Notes: generated from the letters alone by a model not told the origin. A stretch of DNA of 64,000 nt from Neomegalonema perideroedes DSM 15528 (GCF_000374145.1 NZ_KB893654.1:584995-648994); one strand, 5' to 3'; positions 47,441 through 55,981 are shown, counted from the stretch's first letter. Numbers and translations: made by a program.

Positions 47441-47442
47441 CC

Positions 47443-47482
47443 AAAAGACTCCGGGCCGAGGCGGGAGAGCCTCGGCCCGGAG
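47443..47482 (-). terminator. Terminator of the cyd operon
   Basis: A perfect 14-bp stem (47449-47462 with 47469-47482), 6-nt loop, and TCTTTT on the minus strand, 22 bp after the cydX stop. It is the strongest terminator in the window. Confidence 0.92.
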
Positions 47483-47504
47483 ATAGCATGTCCGCGAAGC
47501 CGCG

Positions 47505-47654
47505 TCAGGCGTCGGGAGGCGTTTCAGGGGCCGGAGCCGGAACGGGCGTCAAACGCCCCTCCGCTTCGTCCTCCATCAGCTCGAACCACATGGCGTTGAG
47601 CACCGCGAAGGCCGCCGCCAGAGGAAGGCCGAGCATCCAAGCGAAATACCACAT
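47505..47654 (-). CDS. cydX: Cytochrome bd oxidase small subunit CydX
   Basis: A 49-aa single-pass protein starting MWYFAWMLGLPLAAA, which matches the CydX/YbgT signature (MWYFAWILG). CydX stabilises the CydAB haem site. The membrane helix spans ~3-22; the acidic FELMEDEAEG follows as in the family, then a Pro/Ala-rich tail (TPVPAPAPETPPDA) not usual in short CydX. It starts 67 bp after cydB, across the palindromic element, with AGGAGAACC before the ATG. Confidence 0.9.
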   Translation of the reverse strand: MWYFAWMLGLPLAAAFAVLNAMWFELMEDEAEGRLTPVPAPAPETPPDA

Positions 47655-47673
47655 GAAAGGTTCTCCTTTTTCT

Positions 47674-47723
47674 GGTCGCGCAATTCATCCGAAAACCGGT
47701 TCCCGCTTTTCGGATTGCGCTCA
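47674..47723 (-). repeat. Stop-codon-linked palindromic element, copy 2
   Basis: Read on the minus strand it begins with the cydB stop TGA, then GCGCAATCCGAAAAG, a 10-nt loop (CGGGAACCGG), TTTTCGGAT and AATTGCGCGACC. Outside the loop it differs from copy 1 (33396-33445) at one base, and both sit in the same orientation relative to the upstream gene. Here it lies between cydB and cydX, where a hairpin could lower downstream expression. Confidence 0.8.
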
Positions 47724-48878
47724 GTAAGCGTGGGTGTCGCCCTTGGCGATGGCCGCCACGTCCACCTTGCCGCGCAGGATCCGATAGACCCAAGCCGTGT
47801 AGAGCAGGATCAGCGGCATGAAGATCAGCGTCGAGCCCAGCATCACGAAGAGCGTGAAATGGCTGGAGGAGGCGTCCCAGACCGTCAGGCCCGAGCGCGG
47901 ATCCAGCGCCGAGGGCAGCAGGAAGGGGAAGATCGAGACGCCGACCGTCGCGACGATTCCCGTGATCCCGAGTCCGCTGGCCAGCAGCGCCCGACGCGGC
48001 AGATTCCGCCGCAGCGCCCAGGCCGCTCCCAGCATGCCGAGAATCCCGAGGACCGGCGCGAGAATCGCCGGGGGGAAGGCGGCGTAATTGCTCAGCCAGC
48101 CGCCTTGGACCAGCTCGACGCTCTTGCGCAGCGGATTGGAGGCCGCCGCCGGATCGACGACGCTGACGATCTGATGGCCGTTGAGGAAGGCCACCCAGAC
48201 GCCGCCGACCACGAAGAGCGCCGCCGCCGCCAGAGCCGCCTTGGAGCCGATGGAGCGCGCGCGCTCCGCCACGGGGCCCTCGAGCTTGAAGGCCAGCCAG
48301 CCCGCGCCATGGGCCAGCAGCATCGCCAGAGAGACCAGACCGCAAAGCAGTCCGAAAGGATGGAGCAGCCGGAAGAAGCTGGTCCATTTGAAGGTCACGC
48401 CCAGCGAGGCGGGGTCATAGGAGAAAAGCGAGCCCATCAGCGCCGAACTGGTCGCCGCGCCGAAGAGGATCGCCGCCAGACCGCCCGACAGGCAGAGGAC
48501 GACGTCCCAGCGCGCGCGCCATTTCGGCTCCTCGCGCTTGGAGCGGAATTTGAAGGCCACCGGCCGCAGGATGAAGGTCACCAGCAGCAGGAACATCGCC
48601 AGATAAAAGCCCGAGAAGGCGGCGGCGTAGATCAGCGGCCAGGCGGCGAAGATCGCGCCGCCGCCGAGGATCAGCCAGACCTGATTGCCTTCCCAGACCG
48701 GACCGATGGAGTTGATCACCGAACGGCGTTCGAGGTCGGTCTTCGCCACGAAGGGCAAGAGCGCCTGAGCGCCGAGGTCGAAGCCGTCCATCACCGCGAA
48801 GCCGACCAGCAGCACGCCGAGCAGCAGCCACCAGATCACGCGCAGGACGTCGTAGGAGATGAGTTCATGAAGGACCAT
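47721..48878 (-). CDS. cydB: Cytochrome bd ubiquinol oxidase subunit II
   Basis: A 385-aa, eight- to nine-helix membrane subunit of cytochrome bd, the high-affinity quinol oxidase. DGFDLGAQALLPFVAKTDLERR and GPVWEGNQVWLILGGGAIFAAWP are family hallmarks. It starts 6 bp after cydA. The length matches the E. coli subunit (379 aa). Confidence 0.97.
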   Translation of the reverse strand: MVLHELISYDVLRVIWWLLLGVLLVGFAVMDGFDLGAQALLPFVAKTDLERRSVINSIGPVWEGNQVWLILGGGAIFAAWPLIYAAAFSGFYLAMFLLLVTFILRPVAFKFRSKREEPKWRARWDVVLCLSGGLAAILFGAATSSALMGSLFSYDPASLGVTFKWTSFFRLLHPFGLLCGLVSLAMLLAHGAGWLAFKLEGPVAERARSIGSKAALAAAALFVVGGVWVAFLNGHQIVSVVDPAAASNPLRKSVELVQGGWLSNYAAFPPAILAPVLGILGMLGAAWALRRNLPRRALLASGLGITGIVATVGVSIFPFLLPSALDPRSGLTVWDASSSHFTLFVMLGSTLIFMPLILLYTAWVYRILRGKVDVAAIAKGDTHAY

Positions 48879-48884
48879 GTCGGC

Positions 48885-50495
48885 TCACTCCGCAGGGGTG
48901 AAAGCGGGAGCGGCGCCCGGAGCGGCGTCGCGGAGAGGTTCGGGGCCATGCCCGGGTCCGCCGTCGAGCGGATGCTGCGGGCCTTTGCGGATGGCCTTGA
49001 GCATCAGCTTGATCTCGACGAGGAAGAGCACGGTGTAGATCAGCGTGAAGCCGAGCAGGGTGGTCAGCACCGTGGCCGCGCCCAGATTGGAGACCGCCAC
49101 CGCCGTCGGCAGCACGCCCTCGATGATCCAGGGCTGACGCCCCACCTCGGCGACGATCCAACCCATCTCCACCGCGATCCAGGGCAGAGGAATCGCCAGA
49201 ACCGCGAGCTGAAGCGGCCAGCGCCGTTTCTCCAGCCGGCGCCGCGCCGAGAGCCAGAAGAACCCGCCCGTCAGCAGGATCAGGAACAGCCCGATCCCCA
49301 CCATGATGCGGAAGGCCCAAAAGAGCGTCGGCACATGGGGCACGGTGTCCCAGGCGGCTTTCGTGATCTGCTCGGGGGTCGCCTGAGTCGGATCGTCCAC
49401 ATAGCGCTTGAGCAGCAGGCCGTAGCCCAGCCAAGGGCCGTTCTCCTCGAAGGCTTCGCGGGCGGCGGGCGGAATCGCCGCGCTGGAGCCCGCCGCGCGG
49501 ATCTCCTGAAGCGCGCCATAGGCGAGGGCGCCCTTGCGGATATGGCCCTCCGCGTTCTGGACCAGATCCGCGATGCCGGGGATCTCGGTGGTCAGCGAAC
49601 GCGTGCCGATGAGGCCCATCACATAGGGGATGTGGATCGCGTAATGGGTCTCCCGGGCTTCGGGATCGGGGAAGCCGACCAGCGTGAAGGCCGCGGGCGC
49701 CGGTTCGGTCTCCCACATGGCTTCGATGGCCGCGAGCTTCATCTTCTGATGCTCGCCCGAGAGATAGCCGCTTTCATCGCCCAGAACGACCACGGAGAGC
49801 GCCGAGCAAAGGCCGAAGCTCGCCGCGATGGTCATGGAGCGCTTGGCGAGGGCGGGCGAGCGCCCCTTGAGCAGATACCAGGCCGAGACGCCCAGCACGA
49901 AGACCGAAGCCGTGACGTAGCCCGCCGAAACCGTATGGACGAATTTCGCCTGAGCCACGGGATTCATGAGGACGGCGAAGAAATCGACCATCTCCATGCG
50001 CATGGTCTCGGGGTTGAACTCCGAGCCGACGGGGAACTGCATCCAGCCGTTGGCGATCAGAATCCAGAGCGCCGAGAAATTCGTGCCGATGGCCATCAGC
50101 CAGGTCACGGCGAGATGCCCCACCCGCGAAAGCTTGTCCCATCCGAAGAAGAACAGCCCGACGAAGGTGGCTTCGAGGAAGAAGGCCATGAGCCCTTCAA
50201 GCGCCAGAGGCGCGCCGAAGATGTCGCCGACGTAATGGCTGTAATAGCTCCAGTTCATGCCGAACTGGAACTCCATCACGATTCCGGTGGCCACGCCCAT
50301 GGCGAAGTTGATGCCGAAGAGCGTGCCCCAAAAGACCACCATGCGTCGCCAGACGTCGCGGCCGGTCATCACATAGACGGTCTCCATGACCGCCAGCAGG
50401 ATCGACAAGCCGAGAGTCAAAGGCACGAAAAGAAAATGATACAACGCCGTCGCGGCGAATTGCAGGCGCGAGAGCGCCACTACGTCCAGCTCCAT
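48885..50495 (-). CDS. cydA: Cytochrome bd ubiquinol oxidase subunit I
   Basis: A 536-aa haem-bearing subunit. The haem b595/d axial His lies in ALYHFLFVPL (His20), the GRQPW segment is present as VGRQPWII (~430), and the quinol loop between is of the longer, E. coli-like type. ATG 50495 (MELDVVALSR) is chosen over an upstream Gly/Ser-rich extension. The C-terminus ends in a Pro/Ala-rich tail. A GGAGGCGGC site precedes it; the 90-bp gap from cydC may contain an internal promoter. Confidence 0.97.
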   Translation of the reverse strand: MELDVVALSRLQFAATALYHFLFVPLTLGLSILLAVMETVYVMTGRDVWRRMVVFWGTLFGINFAMGVATGIVMEFQFGMNWSYYSHYVGDIFGAPLALEGLMAFFLEATFVGLFFFGWDKLSRVGHLAVTWLMAIGTNFSALWILIANGWMQFPVGSEFNPETMRMEMVDFFAVLMNPVAQAKFVHTVSAGYVTASVFVLGVSAWYLLKGRSPALAKRSMTIAASFGLCSALSVVVLGDESGYLSGEHQKMKLAAIEAMWETEPAPAAFTLVGFPDPEARETHYAIHIPYVMGLIGTRSLTTEIPGIADLVQNAEGHIRKGALAYGALQEIRAAGSSAAIPPAAREAFEENGPWLGYGLLLKRYVDDPTQATPEQITKAAWDTVPHVPTLFWAFRIMVGIGLFLILLTGGFFWLSARRRLEKRRWPLQLAVLAIPLPWIAVEMGWIVAEVGRQPWIIEGVLPTAVAVSNLGAATVLTTLLGFTLIYTVLFLVEIKLMLKAIRKGPQHPLDGGPGHGPEPLRDAAPGAAPAFTPAE

Positions 50496-50585
50496 TGAGC
50501 CGCCTCCTGTCCCTGAGGAGCCTCTTTCGGAGCCTCGCCCGACCAAGGTCGCGCGACGCTCCGGGTCTTAAGTTCGGCGGACGCT

Positions 50586-52283
50586 TCAGTCGCCGCGCAG
50601 CCCCGAGAGCGCCGCCGCGAAAGCGGCCTCGCCCCGACGCAGATCCGCGACCGGCGCGCCCGCCGACATCACGATGAGCCGGTCCGCCATTTCGGCCTCC
50701 CGGCGCAGATGCGTGGCGACGACCAGCGCGCGCCCCGCCAGACGCGCCGAAAGGCGCGTCAGAATCTCCCGGCCCATGGGGCCGTCCAAAGCCTCGGTGG
50801 GCTCGTCGAGCAGCCAGAGCGGGGCCTCGCGCAGCAGCAGCCGCGCCAGAGCCAGACGCCGCGCCTGTCCGCCCGAAAGCCCGAGCCCGCCTTCGCCAAG
50901 GCGCGTCTCCAGCCCATCGGGCAGAGCCGCCAGAAGCTCGCCGAGCCCCGCCGCCTCCAGAGCCGCGCGCATCTCCGCCTCGGAGGCTTCAGGCGCTCCG
51001 AGCCGCAGAGCCTCGCGGAGGGTCTCTTGAAAGAGATCCGCCCTTTGGGTCAGCCGCGCCGCCGCAAGCCGCTCGACTTCGCCTGTCTCCGGCGCAAGCT
51101 CGCCCGCCATCAGCGACAAGAGCGTGGATTTCCCCGCGCCGCTCGCCCCGATCAGCGCCACGCGCTCGCCTTGGCGAATGGTCAGATCCAGAGGCTTGAG
51201 CGTCGGGCGCGTCGCCCCCGGCGGCCGCGCCGAAGCGCCCGTCAGCCGCAGGGCGATTCCCTCGGGCGGAGCCTTGGCGTGAGCCTCCGGCGCGGGCTCG
51301 GCCAGACGCGGCCCGATGCGCCGCGCGGCGCCCGCCATGCGGCCCAGCTCCGCCGCGCCGCGCCTCAGGAGTCCGAAGGGCTCCACGGCGCCGATCGCCG
51401 CCAAGAGAGCCAAAGCCGCCCCCGGCGCGCCGATGGTCCCGCGCTCGGCGAGGGCCGCCGTCGCGAGCAGCAGGCCCGCGAGCATGAGCGCCGTCAGCAG
51501 CCCCAGCCCGAGGCCCATGCGGCGCTCAATGCGGTTGAGCTCGCCGTCCGCCGCCGAGAGCCGATCCTGCGCCGCGAGGATCGAGTCCTCCTGAGCCTCC
51601 AGCCGCCCGGCCATGAGCAGATCGGCGCGGCCTTTGGAGAGATCCGCGATGCGCGCCCGCAAAGCCCCCTGAGCCGCCGCCTTGCGCCGCCCCCAAGGCT
51701 CGGCGGCGCGGGCGCTGCGGAGCGTCAGAGCGAATCCGACTCCCGCGAGAAGCCCAGCCGCCGCCAGTCCGAGCCGCCAGTCGAGGAAGGCCAGCATGAC
51801 CCCCAGCAGGACCGCCGCCGCCAGAGCCGCCACGCCGGGCGCGATCACCCGGGCGTGCAGCCCCTCCAGAGCCTCGACGTCGGCGCCGATCTGAAACAAG
51901 GCGCCCGAAGGCCGCTTCATCAGCGCTCCCGCCGCCGCAGGGGCGGCGTGGCTGCGGAAGACTCGCCCCCGCAGATCCGCGAGGACGCCGAGAGTCGCGT
52001 CATGCAAGGTGAGCCGCTCGCCATAGCGCGAGGCCGCCCGCAGGAAGGTCAGCAGCCTTATGCCGCCTCCGGGCGCGAAGACGTCGAAGGCCCAAGCCGT
52101 CGCGAGGCTCAATCCGGCGATGGCCGTCGCGGCGACGAACCAGCCCGACAACGCCAGAAGCCCCAGCCCGAAGAGCGCCGTCAGAGCGGCCAGCAGAGCG
52201 CCGATCCGCAGCGTGCCTCCGGCCTGCTCGCGAAAGAGCCTCAGCACGGGGCGCAGAGAAGCGAGCGAAGCGGGGCGGCTCAT
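50586..52283 (-). CDS. cydC: Thiol reductant ABC exporter subunit CydC
   Basis: A 565-aa half-transporter: six membrane helices (~25-320) and an ATPase with Walker A GASGAGKSTLL (~385), LSGGQARRLALARL and Walker B LWLLDEP. CydDC exports glutathione and cysteine (or haem-related reductant) needed to assemble cytochrome bd. Its ATG overlaps the cydD stop (ATGA), giving coupled synthesis of the heterodimer. Confidence 0.95.
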   Translation of the reverse strand: MSRPASLASLRPVLRLFREQAGGTLRIGALLAALTALFGLGLLALSGWFVAATAIAGLSLATAWAFDVFAPGGGIRLLTFLRAASRYGERLTLHDATLGVLADLRGRVFRSHAAPAAAGALMKRPSGALFQIGADVEALEGLHARVIAPGVAALAAAVLLGVMLAFLDWRLGLAAAGLLAGVGFALTLRSARAAEPWGRRKAAAQGALRARIADLSKGRADLLMAGRLEAQEDSILAAQDRLSAADGELNRIERRMGLGLGLLTALMLAGLLLATAALAERGTIGAPGAALALLAAIGAVEPFGLLRRGAAELGRMAGAARRIGPRLAEPAPEAHAKAPPEGIALRLTGASARPPGATRPTLKPLDLTIRQGERVALIGASGAGKSTLLSLMAGELAPETGEVERLAAARLTQRADLFQETLREALRLGAPEASEAEMRAALEAAGLGELLAALPDGLETRLGEGGLGLSGGQARRLALARLLLREAPLWLLDEPTEALDGPMGREILTRLSARLAGRALVVATHLRREAEMADRLIVMSAGAPVADLRRGEAAFAAALSGLRGD

Positions 52284-53917
52284 GCGGCGGCCTCCTTATC
52301 GGCGGCGGGAGGCTCCAGCCGGATCACGCGGTCCATGCGCCGCGCCACGGCGGGATCATGGGTGGCGATGAGCAGCGTCCGCCCCTCGGCGAGCTTGAGC
52401 AGACCTTCGAGGATCTCGGCGGCGGTCTCGGAATCGAGATGCGCGGTCGGTTCGTCGGCGAGGATCAGCCGCGCCTCGGGCCGCGCCTTCAGCCGCGCCA
52501 GAGCCAGACGATGGGCCTCGCCGCCGGAGAGCCCTAACCCGCCTTCGCCGAGCGGCGCCGCCCCATGCAGAGCCGCCGCGCGCTCCAGACGGGCGAAGCT
52601 CAGGGCCTCGCGCAGAGCCTCCGGATTCAGCTCCCGCCCGAGCGCGACATTGGCCGCGAGGCTCCCGGCGAAAATATGGGGCGTCTGGCCGAACCAGGCG
52701 ATTTGCGGACGCAGGCCCTTGGGCGCGCCGGGAAACTCCAGAACCCCCGCCTGAGGCTCGGCCAGACCGCCGATCAGCGCCAGCAGCGTCGATTTCCCCG
52801 AGCCGCTCGGCCCCATCAGCGCGATTCGCTCGCCCGGCGCGGCCTCCAGCCCATAGCCCGCGAAGGCCGGCGCGAAATCCAGAGCCTCGATCCGCAAGCC
52901 CGGCGCCCGCAGCAAAGCGGGCGCGAAGGGAATCGGCGAGATCCGCGGGCCGGAATCGTCAAGGCGCGAAAGGGCCTTGCGGGCGGCTTCCCCGGCGGCG
53001 CGGTCATGCCAGACCGCCGAGATCTCGCGCAGAGGCTCGAAGAAGGCCGGGGCGAGCATCAGCACGAAAAGCCCCTCCGCGAGGGTCAGCTTCTCGCCCC
53101 AGACGCCCCATGAGAATTCGCCGAGCAGATGGAATCCGACATAGACCGCCGCCAGAGCCACCCCCAGCGCCGAAAAGAACTCCAGCACCGCCGAGGAAAG
53201 AAAGGCGATCCGCAGAACCGCCATGGCGCGGGTCTTGAGGTCTTGGGCTTCGGCCCGCACGCGGGAAGTCACGCTCTCGACGGCGCCGAGGTCGCGGATG
53301 GTCGCCAAGCCCCGCAGACGATCCAGCAGATAGCCGTTCATCTCGCCCAAGCGCGCCATATGGGCCTCGCTGACCGCCTGAGCCCGCCAGCCGACCAAAG
53401 CCATGAAGACCGGAATCAGCGGCGCCGCCATGGCCAGAGCCAAAGCCGCCGCCCATGAGAACCAGAGCACGCAGGCGAAGATCGCCAGAGGCAGGATCAT
53501 GGATTTGAACCGCGCGGGCCGCCAGCGCGAGAGATAGGGAATCAGCGCCTCGGCTTGCTCGGCGAGCAGGCTCGCGGCCAGCCCGGAGGAGGCCTGCGTT
53601 TTATCTAAGGGCGAGCGCCGCCCCAGAGCCGCGACCGCCTTTTCACGCAGATCCCGCGCCTCGGCCCGCGCGGCGCCATGGGCCATCCCCGCCCCGAGAT
53701 CCTCCAGCAGCGCCTTGAGCGCTCCGAAGAGCAGGGCCGCTCCCGCCGGAGCCCAAACCGCCGCAACGCCTTCGCCCGCCGCGATCCGCCCGATTCCCCA
53801 AGCCAAAGCTCCCGCCTGAGGAATCCAGAGCAGGGCCGCGAGACTCAGCAGCAGCGAGGCGCGGGTCAGCGGATCGCGGAGATCGAAGCGGGAACCGGGG
53901 GAGCGGCGGGCGCGCAT
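52280..53917 (-). CDS. cydD: Thiol reductant ABC exporter subunit CydD
   Basis: A 545-aa ABC half-transporter with membrane domain (~20-310, including EFFSALGVALAAVYVGF) and ATPase domain with GPSGSGKSTLL (~360), LSGGEAHRLALARL and LILADEPTAHLD. The ATG at 53917 lies 1 bp after the regulator's stop and is chosen because the upstream open frame is antisense-free but unrelated Arg/Ser-rich sequence inside the regulator gene. First structural gene of the cyd operon. Confidence 0.95.
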   Translation of the reverse strand: MRARRSPGSRFDLRDPLTRASLLLSLAALLWIPQAGALAWGIGRIAAGEGVAAVWAPAGAALLFGALKALLEDLGAGMAHGAARAEARDLREKAVAALGRRSPLDKTQASSGLAASLLAEQAEALIPYLSRWRPARFKSMILPLAIFACVLWFSWAAALALAMAAPLIPVFMALVGWRAQAVSEAHMARLGEMNGYLLDRLRGLATIRDLGAVESVTSRVRAEAQDLKTRAMAVLRIAFLSSAVLEFFSALGVALAAVYVGFHLLGEFSWGVWGEKLTLAEGLFVLMLAPAFFEPLREISAVWHDRAAGEAARKALSRLDDSGPRISPIPFAPALLRAPGLRIEALDFAPAFAGYGLEAAPGERIALMGPSGSGKSTLLALIGGLAEPQAGVLEFPGAPKGLRPQIAWFGQTPHIFAGSLAANVALGRELNPEALREALSFARLERAAALHGAAPLGEGGLGLSGGEAHRLALARLKARPEARLILADEPTAHLDSETAAEILEGLLKLAEGRTLLIATHDPAVARRMDRVIRLEPPAADKEAAA

Positions 53918-53918
53918 C

Positions 53919-54530
53919 TCAGCCTCCGCCTTCTTCGGTTTTGGCTTCAGCCTTGGAGACGTCTTGCAGCGGCTCCTTGCGCGGGCGTCCGAAGCGCGTG
54001 ATGCGGTCCTTGACCTCCAGAAAGCGCGTGACCTTGGCCCCGAGCGACAAAAGCGCCACGAGCCTCTCCGTCTCCAGCTTTTTGACGTCGTCATACCAGC
54101 TGGTGAGGCTTTCGATCATGTCGTGCATCTCGGCGAGCCGCGCCTGAGCATGGCGGTCGGCGTCGTCGCGGGGGGTCTGGAGCAGCAATTCGCGCAGCAC
54201 CGAGAGCGTCGGATCGATCTCGCGCTTTTTGCGCTCCTCCGCGAGGACGCGCAGAATCAGCCAGACGTCGTCCGGGGTGGTGTAGTAATCGCGCCGGTCG
54301 TCGGGGATATGCCGCAGCAGCACGAGATTCCACGCCTGAAGCTCGCGCAGGCTCATCGAGACGTTGGAGCGCGAGATCCCGAGGCCCTCGGCGATCTCCT
54401 CGGCGCAAAGCGGCTCCGGCGAGACGTAAAGCAGGGCGTAGATCTGCCCCACCGTGCGGTTGACGCCCCAGCGGCCGCCCATTTCGCCGAAATGCAGCAC
54501 GAAGGATTGCACGAGAGGAGGCAGATTCAT
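53919..54530 (-). CDS. GbsR/MarR-family transcriptional regulator of the cyd operon
   Basis: A 203-aa GbsR-type regulator with a winged helix-turn-helix (~15-75: EPLCAEEIAEGLGISRSNVSMSLREL, then DDRRDYYTT as the wing) and a long coiled-coil C-terminus (~95-190). It lies directly before cydD and shares its transcript, implying control of cytochrome bd. ATG at 54530 (MNLPPLVQSF) is the family-like start; another in-frame ATG at 54560 sits against the palindromes and would lack a ribosome site. The C-terminus is charged (EAKTEEGGG). Confidence 0.88.
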   Translation of the reverse strand: MNLPPLVQSFVLHFGEMGGRWGVNRTVGQIYALLYVSPEPLCAEEIAEGLGISRSNVSMSLRELQAWNLVLLRHIPDDRRDYYTTPDDVWLILRVLAEERKKREIDPTLSVLRELLLQTPRDDADRHAQARLAEMHDMIESLTSWYDDVKKLETERLVALLSLGAKVTRFLEVKDRITRFGRPRKEPLQDVSKAEAKTEEGGG

Positions 54531-54560
54531 GGGAGTCGGCTCGCCTGAAAAACGTCTCAT

Positions 54561-54585
54561 CTGAAATTTCAGAAGTTTCTGAAAT
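54561..54585. promoter_or_regulatory. Nested palindromic operator upstream of the cyd regulator
   Basis: CTGAAATTTCAG (54561-54572) is a perfect 12-bp palindrome, and ATTTCAGAA-GT-TTCTGAAAT (54566-54585) is a perfect 20-bp one sharing its right half. Together they give three CTGAAA/TTTCAG half-sites. The position, 31-55 bp upstream of the regulator start, suits autoregulation of the whole cyd operon. Confidence 0.65.
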
Positions 54586-54658
54586 CACGATAGAGAACGA
54601 GGCGCGCAGGGCCAAGGCGGCGTTGCGCCGCAGCAAACGAAAGCTCAGGAGCGGATCT

Positions 54659-55462
54659 TCAGCCTCTGGCGGCGGCGCGGGATTCGGGCTTGGCGCCGTT
54701 CTGAGGCTCGCCCCGGGCTTCGCTGGGAGAGGCGGGCCGGGACTGGGGCCGGGATTGGGGCTGAGATTCCGGCCGGGATTCGGGCGGAAGGTCGGGGAAA
54801 TGCGGGCTCTTGCGCAATTGGTCCCAAGCCCAGAGGACTTCGCGCAATTTGGCCTCTTCGCCGCGGTCGCCGCCGTTGAGGTCGGGATGCAGCGATTTGA
54901 CCAGCTCCTTATAGCGGGCCCGGATCTCCGGCCGCGAGACCTCGGGCCGCAGATTCAGCACGCGCAAGGCGCGGATCTCCGTCGAGGGCAGGGCGTTGCG
55001 CCGCGTCGCGGCCTTGGCGCCCGCGCCCGGCGATTTCGTCGCCTTTTTGCCGAGCGCCTCCAGCGGATCGCGGAAGCCCATGCGCCGCCAAGCCTCGCCG
55101 TCGGCGTGGCCGTAATGATTGGCGTAGCGCTTGGGATCTTCGGTGGTGCGCCATGTGGGGCGGTCCCAGAAGGCGGCGGCGCGCTGAGCGGCCTCGATCT
55201 CCTCGGGCGAGCGGCCTTTATAATAATCCCATGAGGCGTTGTAGCGCCGGACATGTTCGAGGCAGAACCAATGGAAATCCTCGGCCTGCGGCGCGATGGG
55301 CGCCCGATAGCGGCCTTTCTCGGCGCAGCCCGGCCAGGCGCAGCGCTGCGCCAGGGCGGCGGAGATTCCGCCGTCCAGCAGGCGCCGACGATTGGAGGCC
55401 GCTTCCCGGCGCCTCTTGTCTGCGGCGACGCTGATGTCGAAATCGAACGGCGACCGGCGCAC
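54659..55462 (-). CDS. DnaJ-domain protein with N-terminal Cys/His region
   Basis: A 267-aa cytoplasmic protein with an N-terminal region carrying CAWPGCAEKG and FHWFCLEHVRRYN (a possible zinc site, ~42-72), a YHYG-like centre, and a C-terminal J domain (~165-220) with LHPDLNGGDRG containing the HPD that activates DnaK. The end is a Pro/Ser/Gln/Arg-rich tail. It starts at GTG 55462 after GGAGGAGAGG. This J-domain architecture is common in alphaproteobacteria; the client is unknown. Confidence 0.85.
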   Translation of the reverse strand: MRRSPFDFDISVAADKRRREAASNRRRLLDGGISAALAQRCAWPGCAEKGRYRAPIAPQAEDFHWFCLEHVRRYNASWDYYKGRSPEEIEAAQRAAAFWDRPTWRTTEDPKRYANHYGHADGEAWRRMGFRDPLEALGKKATKSPGAGAKAATRRNALPSTEIRALRVLNLRPEVSRPEIRARYKELVKSLHPDLNGGDRGEEAKLREVLWAWDQLRKSPHFPDLPPESRPESQPQSRPQSRPASPSEARGEPQNGAKPESRAAARG

Positions 55463-55603
55463 TCGCCTCTCCTCCCTCCGCTTGACAAGAGTTTCCGCCC
55501 GCGCCCAAGTTCGGCGCGCCGCGGCTCCTGTTCTTCAAGAGCCACCATACATGATCCTCGGACGCCGTTTCGTAAAGCCCGAGGCGAAAAATAAGGAGCC
55601 GAC

Positions 55604-55873
55604 ATGACCCGCCTCGACCGCATCCGCGCCGCGCTTGAGGAGGCCCTCGCGCCGGAGAGCCTCGACGTGCAGGACGACAGCCACCGCCACATCGGCCACG
55701 CCGGATCTCGCCCGGGGGGCGAGACTCATTATCTGGCGCGGGTGGTTTCGGCGCGCTTCGCGGGTCTTTCGCGGGTGCAGCGTCAGCGGCTGGTGAACGC
55801 GGCCCTCGCGGCGGAGTTCGCCGAGGGGCTGCACGCCTTCTCCATGGAGCTGAAGGCCCCCGGAGAGGCGTAA
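55604..55873 (+). CDS. BolA family protein
   Basis: An 89-aa BolA-like protein, which with monothiol glutaredoxins handles iron-sulfur clusters. The conserved DDSHRHIGHAGSRPGGETHYLARVVS and the HAFSMELKAP end carry the expected histidines. A consensus TTGACA lies at 55482-55487, but no clear -10. The stop codon lies in the first copy of a 30-bp tandem duplication. Confidence 0.92.
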   Translation: MTRLDRIRAALEEALAPESLDVQDDSHRHIGHAGSRPGGETHYLARVVSARFAGLSRVQRQRLVNAALAAEFAEGLHAFSMELKAPGEA

Positions 55874-55930
55874 GCCTCGACCGAAAGACCCTTTGAGGCG
55901 TAAGCCTCGACCGAAAGACCCTTTGAGGCG
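55865..55930 (+). repeat. 30-bp tandem duplication over the bolA 3' end
   Basis: Two exact 30-bp copies (55865-55894, 55895-55924) plus six bases. The first includes the last codons and TAA of bolA; the second lies in the untranslated region, so the protein is unaffected. Confidence 0.95.
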
Positions 55931-55941
55931 CGAGGCGCGAA

Positions 55942-55968
55942 GCCGCCGCCCCGTTTTCGGGCGGCGGC
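55942..55968. terminator. Hairpin between bolA and bamE
   Basis: GCCGCCGCCC and GGGCGGCGGC pair perfectly with a 7-nt loop. The flanks are not T-rich on either strand, so it may be a weak shared terminator for the two convergent genes. Confidence 0.5.
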
Positions 55969-55981
55969 GAGGCTCCGGCCT

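Noticed and set aside
47715-50498. 927-aa plus-strand frame across cydB and cydA
   Set aside because: Composition (Arg/Gln/His/Asp-rich) is that of an antisense shadow; cydA and cydB are certain.
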